From: CAZWCX01 sp964632945
GTDB lineage: Bacteria; Planctomycetota; MHYJ01; WSZJ01; CAZWCX01
Direction: 5' to 3'
NCBI GenBank assembly: GCA_964632945.1
Contig: CAZWCX010000040.1
Location: 1 to 52,948 of the forward strand
Length of the DNA stretch: 52,948 nucleotides
The position numbers and the translations under genes are program-made. Below are positions 16,764 through 28,058 of the stretch, one piece after another (position 1 is the stretch's first letter; each line of letters opens with the position of its first letter). The notes beneath the pieces were generated by a model that was not told the origin of the DNA, ran no database searches, and worked only from the letters and a program-made list of their open reading frames with translations.

Positions 16764-18770
16764 CTAGTAGCCGCGGCGGCGCTTCTCCCAGTACTTGACG
16801 TCGGTCTCGCCGACCGGCAGGTTCGCGGAAGAGTCCTTGCGGGCAGCCTCGAGGGCCTTCGCCTTTTCCGGGTCATACCACCAGAACCACTCCACGGTTC
16901 GATCGTCGCCCACCCGCGGCAGTCCGGACTCGGGCATGGAGTACTTGTTCCAGTACAGGAACCGCTCGTACGGCGCGTACCAGCCGAGGATGTAGGGATA
17001 GAGCGACGCGAGGAAGCCGTCGATTTCCCGGATGTGGGAGGCGCGGGCGTTCTGATCCTGTTCCTTGTCGTACCAGGCGCACGCCTCGTCGATGCGCGGG
17101 TCGGCCACCCCCGTCACGTTGTTGTTGTCGGGGACGCTGGCGAGTCGGCTGTGGTAGGAGGTCTCCGGGTTGGGGAAGGTCAGCGCCCCCCAGGAGGTGA
17201 AGGTCGTCTGGAAGCTCTTTTCCGTCAGCAGCTTCCAGCGAGTTTCCTGGGTGACGAGCTTGAGCGTCAGGTTGATCCCGACCTTCGCCAGGTCCTCCTG
17301 GTAGACGGTGAGGTGCTTTTCGATTCCCTTGCTGTCGTACATGAGTTCGACTTCGAGCGGCTTGCCGCTCTTCAGCAGGCGTCCCTGGGCGTCCCGGTCC
17401 TTCCACCCGGCCTCAGCCAGCAGTTTCAGGGCCTCCGTGGGGTCATACTCGTTCTTGGGATTGTTCGGGTTCTCGTACTCGCCGCCGGGGTAATAGGAAT
17501 TCAGCGGGAGATACTGGTTGTACATGAGCTTCTCGAGCAGCTTTTTGCGATCGAAGAGCAGCGCGAAGGCCTTGCGGACGCGCAGGTCGGTAAACGGCTC
17601 CCGTTGCATGTTGAGCGCGATTCCGCTGACTCCCTGGGGATGTTCGTTGAAGATCTTCCGCTTCTGGAGCAGGCCCCGCTTGACGAGCTCGAAGTCGGTC
17701 TCCTCCACCCACAGTTTCGCGCGGCTGACGGGGTACAGGTCGATGTCCCCCTTCTTGACGCTCTCGAACGCGATCACGTCGTCATTGATGACCACATAGG
17801 TGAGCTGGTCGAAATTGAACAGGCCGACGTTCTTGCGGTGGTCGGCGGCCCAGTAGTCGTTCCGGCGGCGGATGGTGATCATCTGCTTGTCGCGGTTGAC
17901 GTCCTTCACCTCGCCGCGATAGGGCCCATTGGGCATCAGGTATTGGAAGTTGTACTTCTCGAGGAACTCCTTCGCGGACTGCGCGCGCAGGATTTTCGCC
18001 GGGTAGATGTGCATGCTGCCGGAGAAGTAGATGAAATTGCGCCAATTGGGCTTCAGGCACGTCACGCGAACGATGTACATGCTTTCCGCGACCGGCTTCT
18101 CGAACTTCTCGTAAGTCATGATGTTGCTGGGTTCCTGCAGGTCCGGATCCATCCGGAACTCCCAGTTCGCGATGACGTCATCGGAGGTGATGGGGGAGCC
18201 GTCCGCCCAGCGGGCGTTGGGGTTGATCCGGTACCAGTAGGTCTGTCCGTCTTCGCTGATCTTCCAGTGGGTCGCGATGGAGGGGATCCACTCCAGGGTG
18301 GTGGGGTGAAGGTAGAGGAGCGCATCGAACATCAGGTCCCGCGCCAGGTAGTTGAACGCGGTGTTCGAGGCCGGGCCCTCGACGAGGAGGTTGCCCGGGA
18401 AGTCGAGCAAGTGGCGCGTGATCTGACCGCCCTTGACCGCGCGCGGGTCGCCGATCAGGTCGAAGTCGGTGTTGGTCTGCCAGCCTTCGCCGGTAAATCC
18501 CCGGCCGCCCTTGTCGGCCGGGACGGAGGGATCGGCTCCCTCGTCGGCCCGAGGAAAGACCGGGTAAGAGTCCTTGTCGAGACTGACCGGTTGCGGGTTG
18601 GCGGGGTGCTCGGGCTGGGTCCCGCCCTTGGGCGGCGCGGCAACGTTGCCCGGCGTCTTGGTCCCGGTGTCGGCGGGGGCGGGCACGTTCTGGGGCTGCT
18701 TGTGGGTGTCGCAGCCGGCGGCGATCCAGAGGCCGACGGCGAGGACGAGGGCGATCGGGCGACGGGCCAT
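16764..18770 (-). CDS. yejA: Extracellular peptide-binding lipoprotein, YejA-like (SBP family 5)
   Basis: A 668-residue solute-binding protein that would capture peptides for the YejB/YejE permease. The N-terminal signal ends in a lipobox (WIAAGC), so Cys19 should be lipidated. A ~60-residue Pro-rich linker precedes the family 5 binding domain. Typical motifs include NPNARWADGSPITSDDV, LRVRKAFALLFDR and the C-terminal DPRIDE motif. The start ATG is preceded by TAGGAG nine bases away. It is the first gene of a five-gene operon (yejA-yejB-yejE-ATPase-ATPase) driven by the promoter/palindrome at 18824-18852. E. coli YejABEF imports microcin C and peptides; the substrate here is not shown. Confidence 0.9.
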   Translation of the reverse strand: MARRPIALVLAVGLWIAAGCDTHKQPQNVPAPADTGTKTPGNVAAPPKGGTQPEHPANPQPVSLDKDSYPVFPRADEGADPSVPADKGGRGFTGEGWQTNTDFDLIGDPRAVKGGQITRHLLDFPGNLLVEGPASNTAFNYLARDLMFDALLYLHPTTLEWIPSIATHWKISEDGQTYWYRINPNARWADGSPITSDDVIANWEFRMDPDLQEPSNIMTYEKFEKPVAESMYIVRVTCLKPNWRNFIYFSGSMHIYPAKILRAQSAKEFLEKYNFQYLMPNGPYRGEVKDVNRDKQMITIRRRNDYWAADHRKNVGLFNFDQLTYVVINDDVIAFESVKKGDIDLYPVSRAKLWVEETDFELVKRGLLQKRKIFNEHPQGVSGIALNMQREPFTDLRVRKAFALLFDRKKLLEKLMYNQYLPLNSYYPGGEYENPNNPKNEYDPTEALKLLAEAGWKDRDAQGRLLKSGKPLEVELMYDSKGIEKHLTVYQEDLAKVGINLTLKLVTQETRWKLLTEKSFQTTFTSWGALTFPNPETSYHSRLASVPDNNNVTGVADPRIDEACAWYDKEQDQNARASHIREIDGFLASLYPYILGWYAPYERFLYWNKYSMPESGLPRVGDDRTVEWFWWYDPEKAKALEAARKDSSANLPVGETDVKYWEKRRRGY

Positions 18771-18823
18771 GGCAGCGCGCTCCTATTCTCGGGGGCGGTG
18801 GAAGGCTGGTCCGCGGGCCCGCC

Positions 18824-18852
18824 ATTATTTCCCGCTGCCGCGGGAAAGGCAA
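18824..18852 (-). promoter_or_regulatory. Promoter of the YejABE-type operon
   Basis: On the minus strand, TTGCCT (18847-18852) and AATAAT (18824-18829, five of six) are separated by exactly 17 bp. The predicted start is near 18817, giving a ~45-nt leader with the ribosome site. The spacer is occupied by a perfect inverted repeat (next entry). Confidence 0.65.
18828..18847. promoter_or_regulatory. Perfect 8-4-8 palindrome in the promoter spacer: candidate operator
   Basis: TTTCCCGC (18828-18835), TGCC, GCGGGAAA (18840-18847). The palindrome fills the space between the -35 and -10 boxes and touches both. A dimeric repressor bound here would block RNA polymerase. The regulator is not identified; the divergent activator gene at 18974 is the nearest candidate, although its Fis-type HTH is not known to me to prefer this sequence. 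Confidence 0.6.
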
Positions 18853-18973
18853 GAGATAGAGGCCGCGGATCTCGAAATCTGGCCTCCCTTCCCGGCTTTC
18901 TGCTACACTCGCGCGCGGTTGCGCCCGCGGCCGTTTCCGCAGGTTTCGACCCGGCCCGCCGGTCCCGGATGTC

Positions 18974-21547
<2,574 letters not shown>

Positions 21548-21580
21548 CGCCGGGCGTGGGGTCGCCGGCCGCCGCGGAGT

Positions 21581-24500
21581 CTATTCGCCCCGTGCATCCC
21601 GCAGCAGCGCCGCCCAGCGCGCGTCCGCGTGCAAGGGGAGGAGGTCCGGATCCTGCTCCAGGTGAGCCGCGTCCCGCCAGCCCAGGGCGAGGGTCTCGCG
21701 CAGGTGGAGGAAAGCGCGGTCCCGCAGCGATTCGGCCTCTTTTTCCCCGATCCCCGCGGCGAGGCGCCGTCCCAGGACGCAGGCATGGTTGTAGTGTGCG
21801 ATCGCCAGCGTGCGCCGGTCATCGACCGTCGGCGCGGTCTGATCCGCGCGGCTCTCCCAGGCCAGGAACCCCGCTGCGAACTTCGCCCCCGCCGTGTCGA
21901 GATCGTTCGCCTGGAGGGCCCGGTCGGCTTCCCCGAGCAGGGTCACCCAGGCCGCGGGTGACCCGGCGGGGTCCAGCCCGCGAAGTCTCTCGCGGAGGTC
22001 GCGCAGCGCCTCGGCCGCGCCCACGCCCGGGTGGAGGCGCATCGCGGCCTCGAGGTCTCCGACCGCGGACAGCCAGCGCGGCCGCGGATCCTCCCCGCGC
22101 CCGGCGTCGAACTCTCCCCAGGCGTGGAAGAGCAGCCCCCGCCGGAAGCGCGAGATCGGGTCGTCCGGCCGCATCGCCATCGCGCGGGAGAGGTCCGACG
22201 CCGCCGCCGTCCATGCCTCGACCGGACTCTCCCCGCGCCGTCGATGCGCGGATCCCACCGCCATCCAGATCACCCCGCGGGTGGTCCAGGCGGTCGGCGA
22301 GGAGGGGTCGCGCGCCAGCGCCTCCCCGGCGTCGGCGACCGCGCCGGCGTAGAGTTCGGAAGGATCGCCGCCTCGCCCGACGATCTGCATCCCTGCATTG
22401 GCGCGCGTGGCCGCGCGGCGCAACCAGGCATCGGCCCGGGTGCCGTCGATCGCCAGCGCGCGATCGTACTCCGCCAGCGCGGCGGCGTATTCGGGCGACG
22501 CATCCTCGCCCTGGTCCTGCCGCCAGTTCCCCCAGTTCGTCCACAGCGCGCCGCGGTTGTTGCGCAGGTCGAAGGAGTCGGGGCCGATCGCCAAGGCGCG
22601 GTCGAAATCGGCCAATGCGGCGCGCACCTCCACGGTCGGGTCCTCCCCCCGCCCCTGGCGTTGGACCGCGCGGGTGCCCCGGAGGGCCGCTCGCTTCTGC
22701 AGGGCATTTGCGTCGCGGGGATTCAACTCCAGCGCGCGGTCGAAGTCGGCCAGCGCCGAGGCGAAGTCGGGTTCGGGATCGAGGCCTCGACCGGCGCGCC
22801 AGACGCCCCGGTTCATGCGAACCGTGCCGCGACGCACCCAGGACTCCACGTGCCCCGGATTGATCGTCAAGGCCCGTTCCAGGTGCGCGAGGGCCGCCTC
22901 CAGTTCCGCCTTGCCGTCCTCGCCCCGCTGTTGCCGGGCGGCGGAGAGGTCCAGGTGCAGGGAGGCCAGCAGGCTCCAGGTACGGAAATCGGAGGGGTTG
23001 AGTTCGAGGGACTTTTCGAAGTCCGCGGCCGCCGCCCGCAAGCTCTCGAAATTGTCCTCCCCGCGCAGGCGAGCGGCATTGGCGATGTTGGCTCGCACGG
23101 TCCCGCGGCCCTTCCAGGCCTCCGCGCTTTTGGGATCGCATTCGATGCCGCGACGAAAGGCTTCGAGGGCCGCGCGACGGTGCCCGGAGGCGTCCAGGCC
23201 GCGCTCGGACAGGTGGATGCTGACGTTGGACTCCACGCCGCCCAGTCGAACCCAGGCGGCGCTGTTGGTCGGATCCAGACGCAGAGACTGCTCGAGGGCC
23301 GCCCGGGCCGCGGGGAAGAGCGAGTCCGGGTCGTGTCCGGGCCCGCCCCCGGCGCGGGCCCAGCTCAGCCGGAGCGCCCCGAGGCGCATCCACGCGTCCG
23401 CCGATCCGGGATCGAGACGGGTGGCCTCCTCCAGGTCGGCGATCGACGCCGAAAACCGGTCGCCGGCCTCCTCCCCGCGATCCAGCAGGGTCTCGGCCCA
23501 CGCCGCGTGCGCCAGGCCGCGCCCGACGGCGGCGTCCACGTCGCCCGGATCGAGACGGCGCGCGCGATCGTAATCCGCGATCGAAGCCGCGAAGTCGTCC
23601 GCCGCGGTGCCGCCCCGATTGCGCCGGCAGACGCCGAGATTGGTGCGCAGCGCGGCGCGGGCCGACCAGGCCGCCCCGCTGCGCTCATCCAGATCGATCG
23701 CGCGGTCCAGGTCCGACCGCGCCTCGAGAAACGCCTTCTCGGGATCTTCGCCTCGACCCCATCCGTCCACGGCGAGATCCATGCGGGCCTTGCCGCGGTT
23801 GACCCAGTGGCGCGCGTACCCGGGGTCCGCCGCGATCGCGCGCGTGGAGGACTCGATCGCCTCCGCGTCGCGCCCGAATCGGCGTGCGGCTTCGTACAGG
23901 CCCTCGTAAGCCTCCTCGAGGCGGGGGTCGGCCGCAAGGGCCGCCTCCAGCCCCCGCCGCGCGGTCTCCCAATCGCCGGCGCGATAGGAGGCCAGCAATC
24001 CCTCCGCGCACGCGCGTCGGGCGTCGCTGACGCTCAACAGCGCCTCCGGGCGGTTGCGCCACGCGGGCGTCGCTGCGAGCGTCGCCCGCAACCGCTCCAG
24101 CGCCTGCACCGCCTCGGCCCGCGCGGCCGCCAGCGTCGCGTCCACGTCTTCCAGTTCCGCGGGCGTCGGCGCCCGCGTCCCCCGCGCCGCCTCCCCGGGA
24201 TCCGGCAGCTCCGCGCCGCGCCGCGCCCGCCATCGCGCCTCGGCCTCCTGGAGCCGGGTCGAGTATCGTTGGGCCAGGAGCACGGCGCGTTCGTACTGGC
24301 TCGGCGCGTGAAGCGGGTCCTTGGCGAGCGCCCGCTCCTGCTCTTCGAGGGCCTGCGGAAAACGCATGACCGCCCGATAGAGGCGTCCGAGAAAGTAGTG
24401 CGGTTCGGCGAGGTCCTGCCGCAGGGCGATCACCCGCGCGGCGGCATCGCGGACCGCCGGGACGAAGCGGTTCTCGGCTTCGGTCAACCGTCCGCCCGCG

Positions 24501-25942
24501 CGACGGGCGATCAGCACGGCGTCGACCGCAAGCCCGGCCGTGGTGCGCAATGCCGTCAGCTGGTCTTCGGCCAACCGGCGCTGCTCCCGGCGGGCGACGG
24601 CGGCCTGCGCTCCCAGCCAGAGCGCCGCGCACGCCCCCAACAGCGTGGCCAGGGCGAGCGCCGTCGGCACCTTGCGGCGACTGGCCCACCGAACTCCGCG
24701 TCCCCACCAGGTCTCCCGGCGCGCCAGAATCGCCTCGCCCCGCAGCCACCGGTCGAGGTCGTCGGCAAACTCCCGGGCGGACGGATATCGCCGCGTCGGC
24801 TCCTTCTGCAGCGCCTTCATGCAGATCGTGTCGAGGTCCTCCGGCACCCGGCGGTCCACGATCCTCGGTGGTACCGGATCCCGCGAGAGCGACTTGGCGA
24901 GCAACTCGGGCACGGTGCTCCCCTCGAAGGGAGGGCGCCCGGTCAACGCTTCGTACAGCACCGCGCCCAGGGAATAGACGTCGGACGCGGGGCCGACCCG
25001 GGCGACTTCGCCCTCGACCTGTTCCGGCGGCATGTACTGCGGCGTTCCGAGCATCTGACCCGTGAGGGTGAGCCGGGTGGAATCGTCGAGCCGCTTCGCG
25101 AGGCCGAAGTCCATCACCAGGACGCGTCCGGATTCGTCGAGAAACAGGTTGGAGGGCTTGAGGTCGCGGTGGATGACCTGCCGCGCATGCGCATGGGCCA
25201 CCGCCTCGGCGGCGGCGCAGACCGCCTGTGCGCGCTCGCGGATTCCGCGGAACGCCCCCGCGCGGAGCGCGTCGGAAAAGGTCCGCCCGTGCACCCGCGC
25301 CATCGCGAAGTATGGGACCCCCTCGACCTCGCCGACGTCGTGGATCGGGACGATCCCCGGATGATCGAGCGTGGCGGCCGTCCGCGCCTCGCGGAGCAGG
25401 CGATCGATGGACTCCGGATTGGCCTTGCCCTCCAGATGGACGGTCTTCACCGCGACCTCGCGACGCAATTCCCGGTCGTGCGCCCGCCAGACCACCCCCA
25501 TTCCGCCGCGGCCGAGTTCGGCGAGGAGTTGGTAGCGGCCGAACGGCCGCCCCTCCGGCGGCGGCGGCTCCCCGGATCCGCGAGCGGGGGGCGGGGCCCC
25601 CTCGCCGGCCGCACCCTGCCCGCCGTGAGGGGTCTCGGGGACCGAGGAAATCGTCTCCATCCCGACAGGTTCCGCGGTCGGGCCGGGGCGGGAGGGGGCC
25701 GGATCCGCCAGCGTGACGCCGCCGTTCGCCGGGTTCCCACCGCCCGTGACGCGAAGGAACTCCGCGAGTTCGTCTGCGCCCAGGAATCCGAGTTCCACCA
25801 GCAGACGCGTCAACGGCACGTCCGCGGCGCCGACTGCGGCACGCCGCATTTTCTCCGCCCGCGCGACGGCCAGTTTCGCCTCATCGATCTTCCCGCGCGA
25901 CCGCAGCAGGTCGGCGAGCATCGCGTCCATCGGTTCGCTCAT
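21581..25942 (-). CDS. Membrane-anchored Ser/Thr protein kinase with extended TPR-like repeat array
   Basis: A 1453-residue PknB-type kinase. A short N-terminal module (43-64, PLTRLLVELGFLGADELAEF) is followed by a Pro-rich linker. The kinase domain (135-400) has an intact Gly-loop GRGGMG, Lys166 (VAVK), HRDLKPSN (258-265), DFG (278-280) and the GTPQYMPPEQ activation segment, so it should be active. One membrane helix lies near 427-445. The large C-terminal part, from about 700, consists of at least 13 TPR-like units with an unusual ~46-residue period and a recurring RGEDP-type signature between helices. It follows a GDPD gene by 60 bp and may be cotranscribed with it. The targets are unknown. 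A paralogue is encoded at 31550-36148. Confidence 0.9.
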   Translation of the reverse strand: MSEPMDAMLADLLRSRGKIDEAKLAVARAEKMRRAAVGAADVPLTRLLVELGFLGADELAEFLRVTGGGNPANGGVTLADPAPSRPGPTAEPVGMETISSVPETPHGGQGAAGEGAPPPARGSGEPPPPEGRPFGRYQLLAELGRGGMGVVWRAHDRELRREVAVKTVHLEGKANPESIDRLLREARTAATLDHPGIVPIHDVGEVEGVPYFAMARVHGRTFSDALRAGAFRGIRERAQAVCAAAEAVAHAHARQVIHRDLKPSNLFLDESGRVLVMDFGLAKRLDDSTRLTLTGQMLGTPQYMPPEQVEGEVARVGPASDVYSLGAVLYEALTGRPPFEGSTVPELLAKSLSRDPVPPRIVDRRVPEDLDTICMKALQKEPTRRYPSAREFADDLDRWLRGEAILARRETWWGRGVRWASRRKVPTALALATLLGACAALWLGAQAAVARREQRRLAEDQLTALRTTAGLAVDAVLIARRAGGRLTEAENRFVPAVRDAAARVIALRQDLAEPHYFLGRLYRAVMRFPQALEEQERALAKDPLHAPSQYERAVLLAQRYSTRLQEAEARWRARRGAELPDPGEAARGTRAPTPAELEDVDATLAAARAEAVQALERLRATLAATPAWRNRPEALLSVSDARRACAEGLLASYRAGDWETARRGLEAALAADPRLEEAYEGLYEAARRFGRDAEAIESSTRAIAADPGYARHWVNRGKARMDLAVDGWGRGEDPEKAFLEARSDLDRAIDLDERSGAAWSARAALRTNLGVCRRNRGGTAADDFAASIADYDRARRLDPGDVDAAVGRGLAHAAWAETLLDRGEEAGDRFSASIADLEEATRLDPGSADAWMRLGALRLSWARAGGGPGHDPDSLFPAARAALEQSLRLDPTNSAAWVRLGGVESNVSIHLSERGLDASGHRRAALEAFRRGIECDPKSAEAWKGRGTVRANIANAARLRGEDNFESLRAAAADFEKSLELNPSDFRTWSLLASLHLDLSAARQQRGEDGKAELEAALAHLERALTINPGHVESWVRRGTVRMNRGVWRAGRGLDPEPDFASALADFDRALELNPRDANALQKRAALRGTRAVQRQGRGEDPTVEVRAALADFDRALAIGPDSFDLRNNRGALWTNWGNWRQDQGEDASPEYAAALAEYDRALAIDGTRADAWLRRAATRANAGMQIVGRGGDPSELYAGAVADAGEALARDPSSPTAWTTRGVIWMAVGSAHRRRGESPVEAWTAAASDLSRAMAMRPDDPISRFRRGLLFHAWGEFDAGRGEDPRPRWLSAVGDLEAAMRLHPGVGAAEALRDLRERLRGLDPAGSPAAWVTLLGEADRALQANDLDTAGAKFAAGFLAWESRADQTAPTVDDRRTLAIAHYNHACVLGRRLAAGIGEKEAESLRDRAFLHLRETLALGWRDAAHLEQDPDLLPLHADARWAALLRDARGE

Positions 25943-26002
25943 CCATCGCCTCGAACAGAGCGGGTCCGGAGTCGTTTCGGGGATTCCGGGGCGAACGGCG
26001 TC

Positions 26003-27064
26003 TCAAGGCCGCGCGAAAACGAGCGTCGCGGCAACCCGGCCGGCGTTGCCGGGGTTCTCTCCCGTCACGCGGGTGTCGAGGTCCTCCACCTCCAGGGTGA
26101 GGGAGGACCCATCGGCAAGCGGAGTCTCAAACCACTGCCACTGTCGCGAACGGCTGAACCCGCTCCACCGGACTCGTCCCCCGGCGTCGGTCAGGCGCAC
26201 CCGCACGCCGCGATCGCCCGTGTCGTCGTACCCGTGGTGGATCCCGACCCGCAGCCGGTGGTCCGTGCCCTCGGCCGGGGGCAGCGGGAGCGGAATCCGC
26301 AACGTTCGGGTTCCGTTCGCGCCGAGCCGGAATTCACGTTCGTCGATCACGGTGCGAAACTCGTCTTTCGACCGGTCCCGGGGTGCGTCGGCGACCTGAT
26401 CGAATGCCGCGGTCTTGGGCAAGAGCGGCGTGTAGACCCGGAATCCCGCCCGGCGGAACGCGAGTTTCCAGCGCAGTGGATCCGGGAAGGAGTCGCGGAA
26501 CCGGTCCGGAAAACAGAGGAAGTCGGCCCTCAGCGAGTCCCGATAGCGCGCGACGAGCGCCAGCAGCGACTCCCGGCAGGCGTCGGTGCGCAGCGACTTG
26601 ATCTCGATCAGCATCGGCTTGCGCAATCGCCACTCGACGGAGGCGTTCAGCACCTCCTCCAGCGTTGGAATGCGCGCGTCCTGGTCGAGCCGGAGCCCGC
26701 GGACCTGCTCGAGCGTGAGGTGTTCGATGCGGATCTCCTCGAACGGGCGATCGCGCAAGGACTCGGCGAGGACGGTGAGGTTCGCCGGCGACGACGGGAC
26801 GATGCGGCGAATCCCGTGGGTATCGTGGAAGACGACGAGGGCTCCGTCGAGCGTTTCCTGGACGTCGAATTCGACGTACTCGAATTCGGGCTTGTCCTGG
26901 AGGTGTTCCAGCGCCTGGCGATAGCAGTGGAGCGTGTTCTCCGGGCCATAGACGTCGCCGCCGAGCCGGTGCCCCAGATTGCGGGCCGCGACCGGAGGGG
27001 AGAGGAGAAGCACGAGCAGCGCGGCGACCGGGAGGCCGGGTGGTGCGTGTCGTGGGGAACGCAT
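26003..27064 (-). CDS. Secreted glycerophosphodiester phosphodiesterase-like protein
   Basis: A 353-residue exported protein related to GDPD enzymes, which hydrolyse glycerophosphodiesters to glycerol-3-phosphate and an alcohol. It has a signal peptide (LPVAALLVLLLSPPVAA, about 11-27). The catalytic motifs are HR (32-33), PENT (41-44), E65 and D67 in VEFDVQ, and H80-D81 in VVFHD; IPTLEEVL and MLIEIK also fit. The barrel part seems short (about 205 residues) and lacks the usual late WTVN-type strand. A ~115-residue beta-rich C-terminal region of unknown type follows. ATG 27062-27064 is preceded by GAGGG. Its upstream region contains the G14 tract at 27113-27126. Confidence 0.82.
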   Translation of the reverse strand: MRSPRHAPPGLPVAALLVLLLSPPVAARNLGHRLGGDVYGPENTLHCYRQALEHLQDKPEFEYVEFDVQETLDGALVVFHDTHGIRRIVPSSPANLTVLAESLRDRPFEEIRIEHLTLEQVRGLRLDQDARIPTLEEVLNASVEWRLRKPMLIEIKSLRTDACRESLLALVARYRDSLRADFLCFPDRFRDSFPDPLRWKLAFRRAGFRVYTPLLPKTAAFDQVADAPRDRSKDEFRTVIDEREFRLGANGTRTLRIPLPLPPAEGTDHRLRVGIHHGYDDTGDRGVRVRLTDAGGRVRWSGFSRSRQWQWFETPLADGSSLTLEVEDLDTRVTGENPGNAGRVAATLVFARP

Positions 27065-27112
27065 GCGGCCGGCCCTCGTCGGGGGAGGCGGAACGGCTAT
27101 CGACCCGGGTTT

Positions 27113-27126
27113 GGGGGGGGGGGGGG
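27113..27126 (+). repeat. Homopolymer of 14 G in a divergent promoter region
   Basis: An uninterrupted run of 14 G lies 49 bp upstream of the GDPD start and 132 bp upstream of the EF-Ts-like gene. Runs this long are prone to slippage in replication and in sequencing. Apart from it, the 194-bp gap shows only TTGACG (27213-27218) with no matching -10. Confidence 0.8.
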
Positions 27127-27258
27127 CGGCGGGGCAACGTCGGGGTCTCGAGGGCGGATCGGTCGCGTCCGCCCCGGTTCGTCGGACGTCGGCCGACCCC
27201 CCATTCGCCCCCTTGACGGTCGAGCTCACGGCGGTCAAAGTACTCGCAGGAGGCGTCC

Positions 27259-27936
27259 ATGACCGATTCCATCCGGATCCCGATCGCGGCCGTGCGCCGG
27301 TTGGCCGTCGAGACGGGGGCGCCGGTGGTCGCGTGCCGGAATGCCCTGCGCGATGCAGGCGGGGACACGGAGCGCGCGCGCGTGGCGCTGGCGGCGGCGG
27401 GTCACGGGCGGCTCGCGCCCGAACTTCCGGGCTGGACTCGCGGCTTCGGCGGCAACGGTCCCGACCACTTGTGCGAGCTGCGGTTCGACCCCGATGCTGC
27501 GGAAATCGTGCGCGCCATCGTGCGTCATGCGGCCCCCGCGGGATTCCGTCGCCTGGAGGTGCGCGGGCGTCCGATGACATCGGAGATGCGCGGCATGCGC
27601 ACGCCGGACTCCTGGGACCTGTGGGTCGACGAATTCCATGCCCCGTCGTTGTTCGCGAATGTGAGCGGCGAGGGCGCGCCGACCAATGTGTGGAATTACT
27701 CGGCGATCCTCGTCGGCGGGGGAGTTTTCTGGATCGAACACGGCTATGGCGCCGATGCTCCGCAGCGGCGCGCGGCGGAGATCGAGGTATTGCGCCGCTT
27801 GCTCGCGTCGGATGCGCCGCCGGTGCGCGGCTGGTCGCTGGAAGCCGGGGGACAGGGGTACCCATGCGTGGTCATCGCCGCGGGAACGGACGGTCCGTCG
27901 CTCGCGCGCCACGTCGGAATCTCGGCGGCCCGGTGA
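27259..27936 (+). CDS. Protein with EF-Ts-type N-terminal UBA-like domain and unknown C-terminal domain
   Basis: A 225-residue protein. A strong ribosome site (AGGAGG) precedes the ATG. Residues 8-46 resemble the UBA/TS-N domain of elongation factor Ts: V-x2-L then ETGAPVVACRNALRDAGGD and an Ala-rich helix, as in TGA-x4-CK-x-AL-x3-GGD. The rest does not look like the EF-Ts nucleotide-exchange domain and I do not recognise it. It is mixed alpha/beta with PDSWDLWVDEFHAP and GGGVFWIEHGYGAD segments. No signal peptide or membrane helix is seen. A cytoplasmic role near the translation machinery or in protein binding is only a guess. Confidence 0.75.
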   Translation: MTDSIRIPIAAVRRLAVETGAPVVACRNALRDAGGDTERARVALAAAGHGRLAPELPGWTRGFGGNGPDHLCELRFDPDAAEIVRAIVRHAAPAGFRRLEVRGRPMTSEMRGMRTPDSWDLWVDEFHAPSLFANVSGEGAPTNVWNYSAILVGGGVFWIEHGYGADAPQRRAAEIEVLRRLLASDAPPVRGWSLEAGGQGYPCVVIAAGTDGPSLARHVGISAAR

Positions 27937-27996
27937 CCGCTCCGCGCTCCGGAACGGTTTCCCGTGTTGAAATCGCCCTGGAACGCCGATCCTGCC

Positions 27997-28025
27997 TTGA
28001 CCGGAGCCTCCGGAAAATCTATCCT
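27997..28025 (+). promoter_or_regulatory. Sigma-70-type promoter for the HDOD gene
   Basis: TTGACC (27997-28002, five of six) and TATCCT (28020-28025, four of six) are separated by exactly 17 bp, 33 bp before the start codon. Confidence 0.65.
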
Positions 28026-28058
28026 GGTTCGACCACGGCGTTCGTCCGGAGAGGGCCA

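Noticed and set aside
22031..27262. 1743-residue open frame opposite the TPR kinase and GDPD genes
   Set aside because: Shadow of genes with intact catalytic motifs on the other strand; composition Arg/Gly/Pro-rich with no domain.
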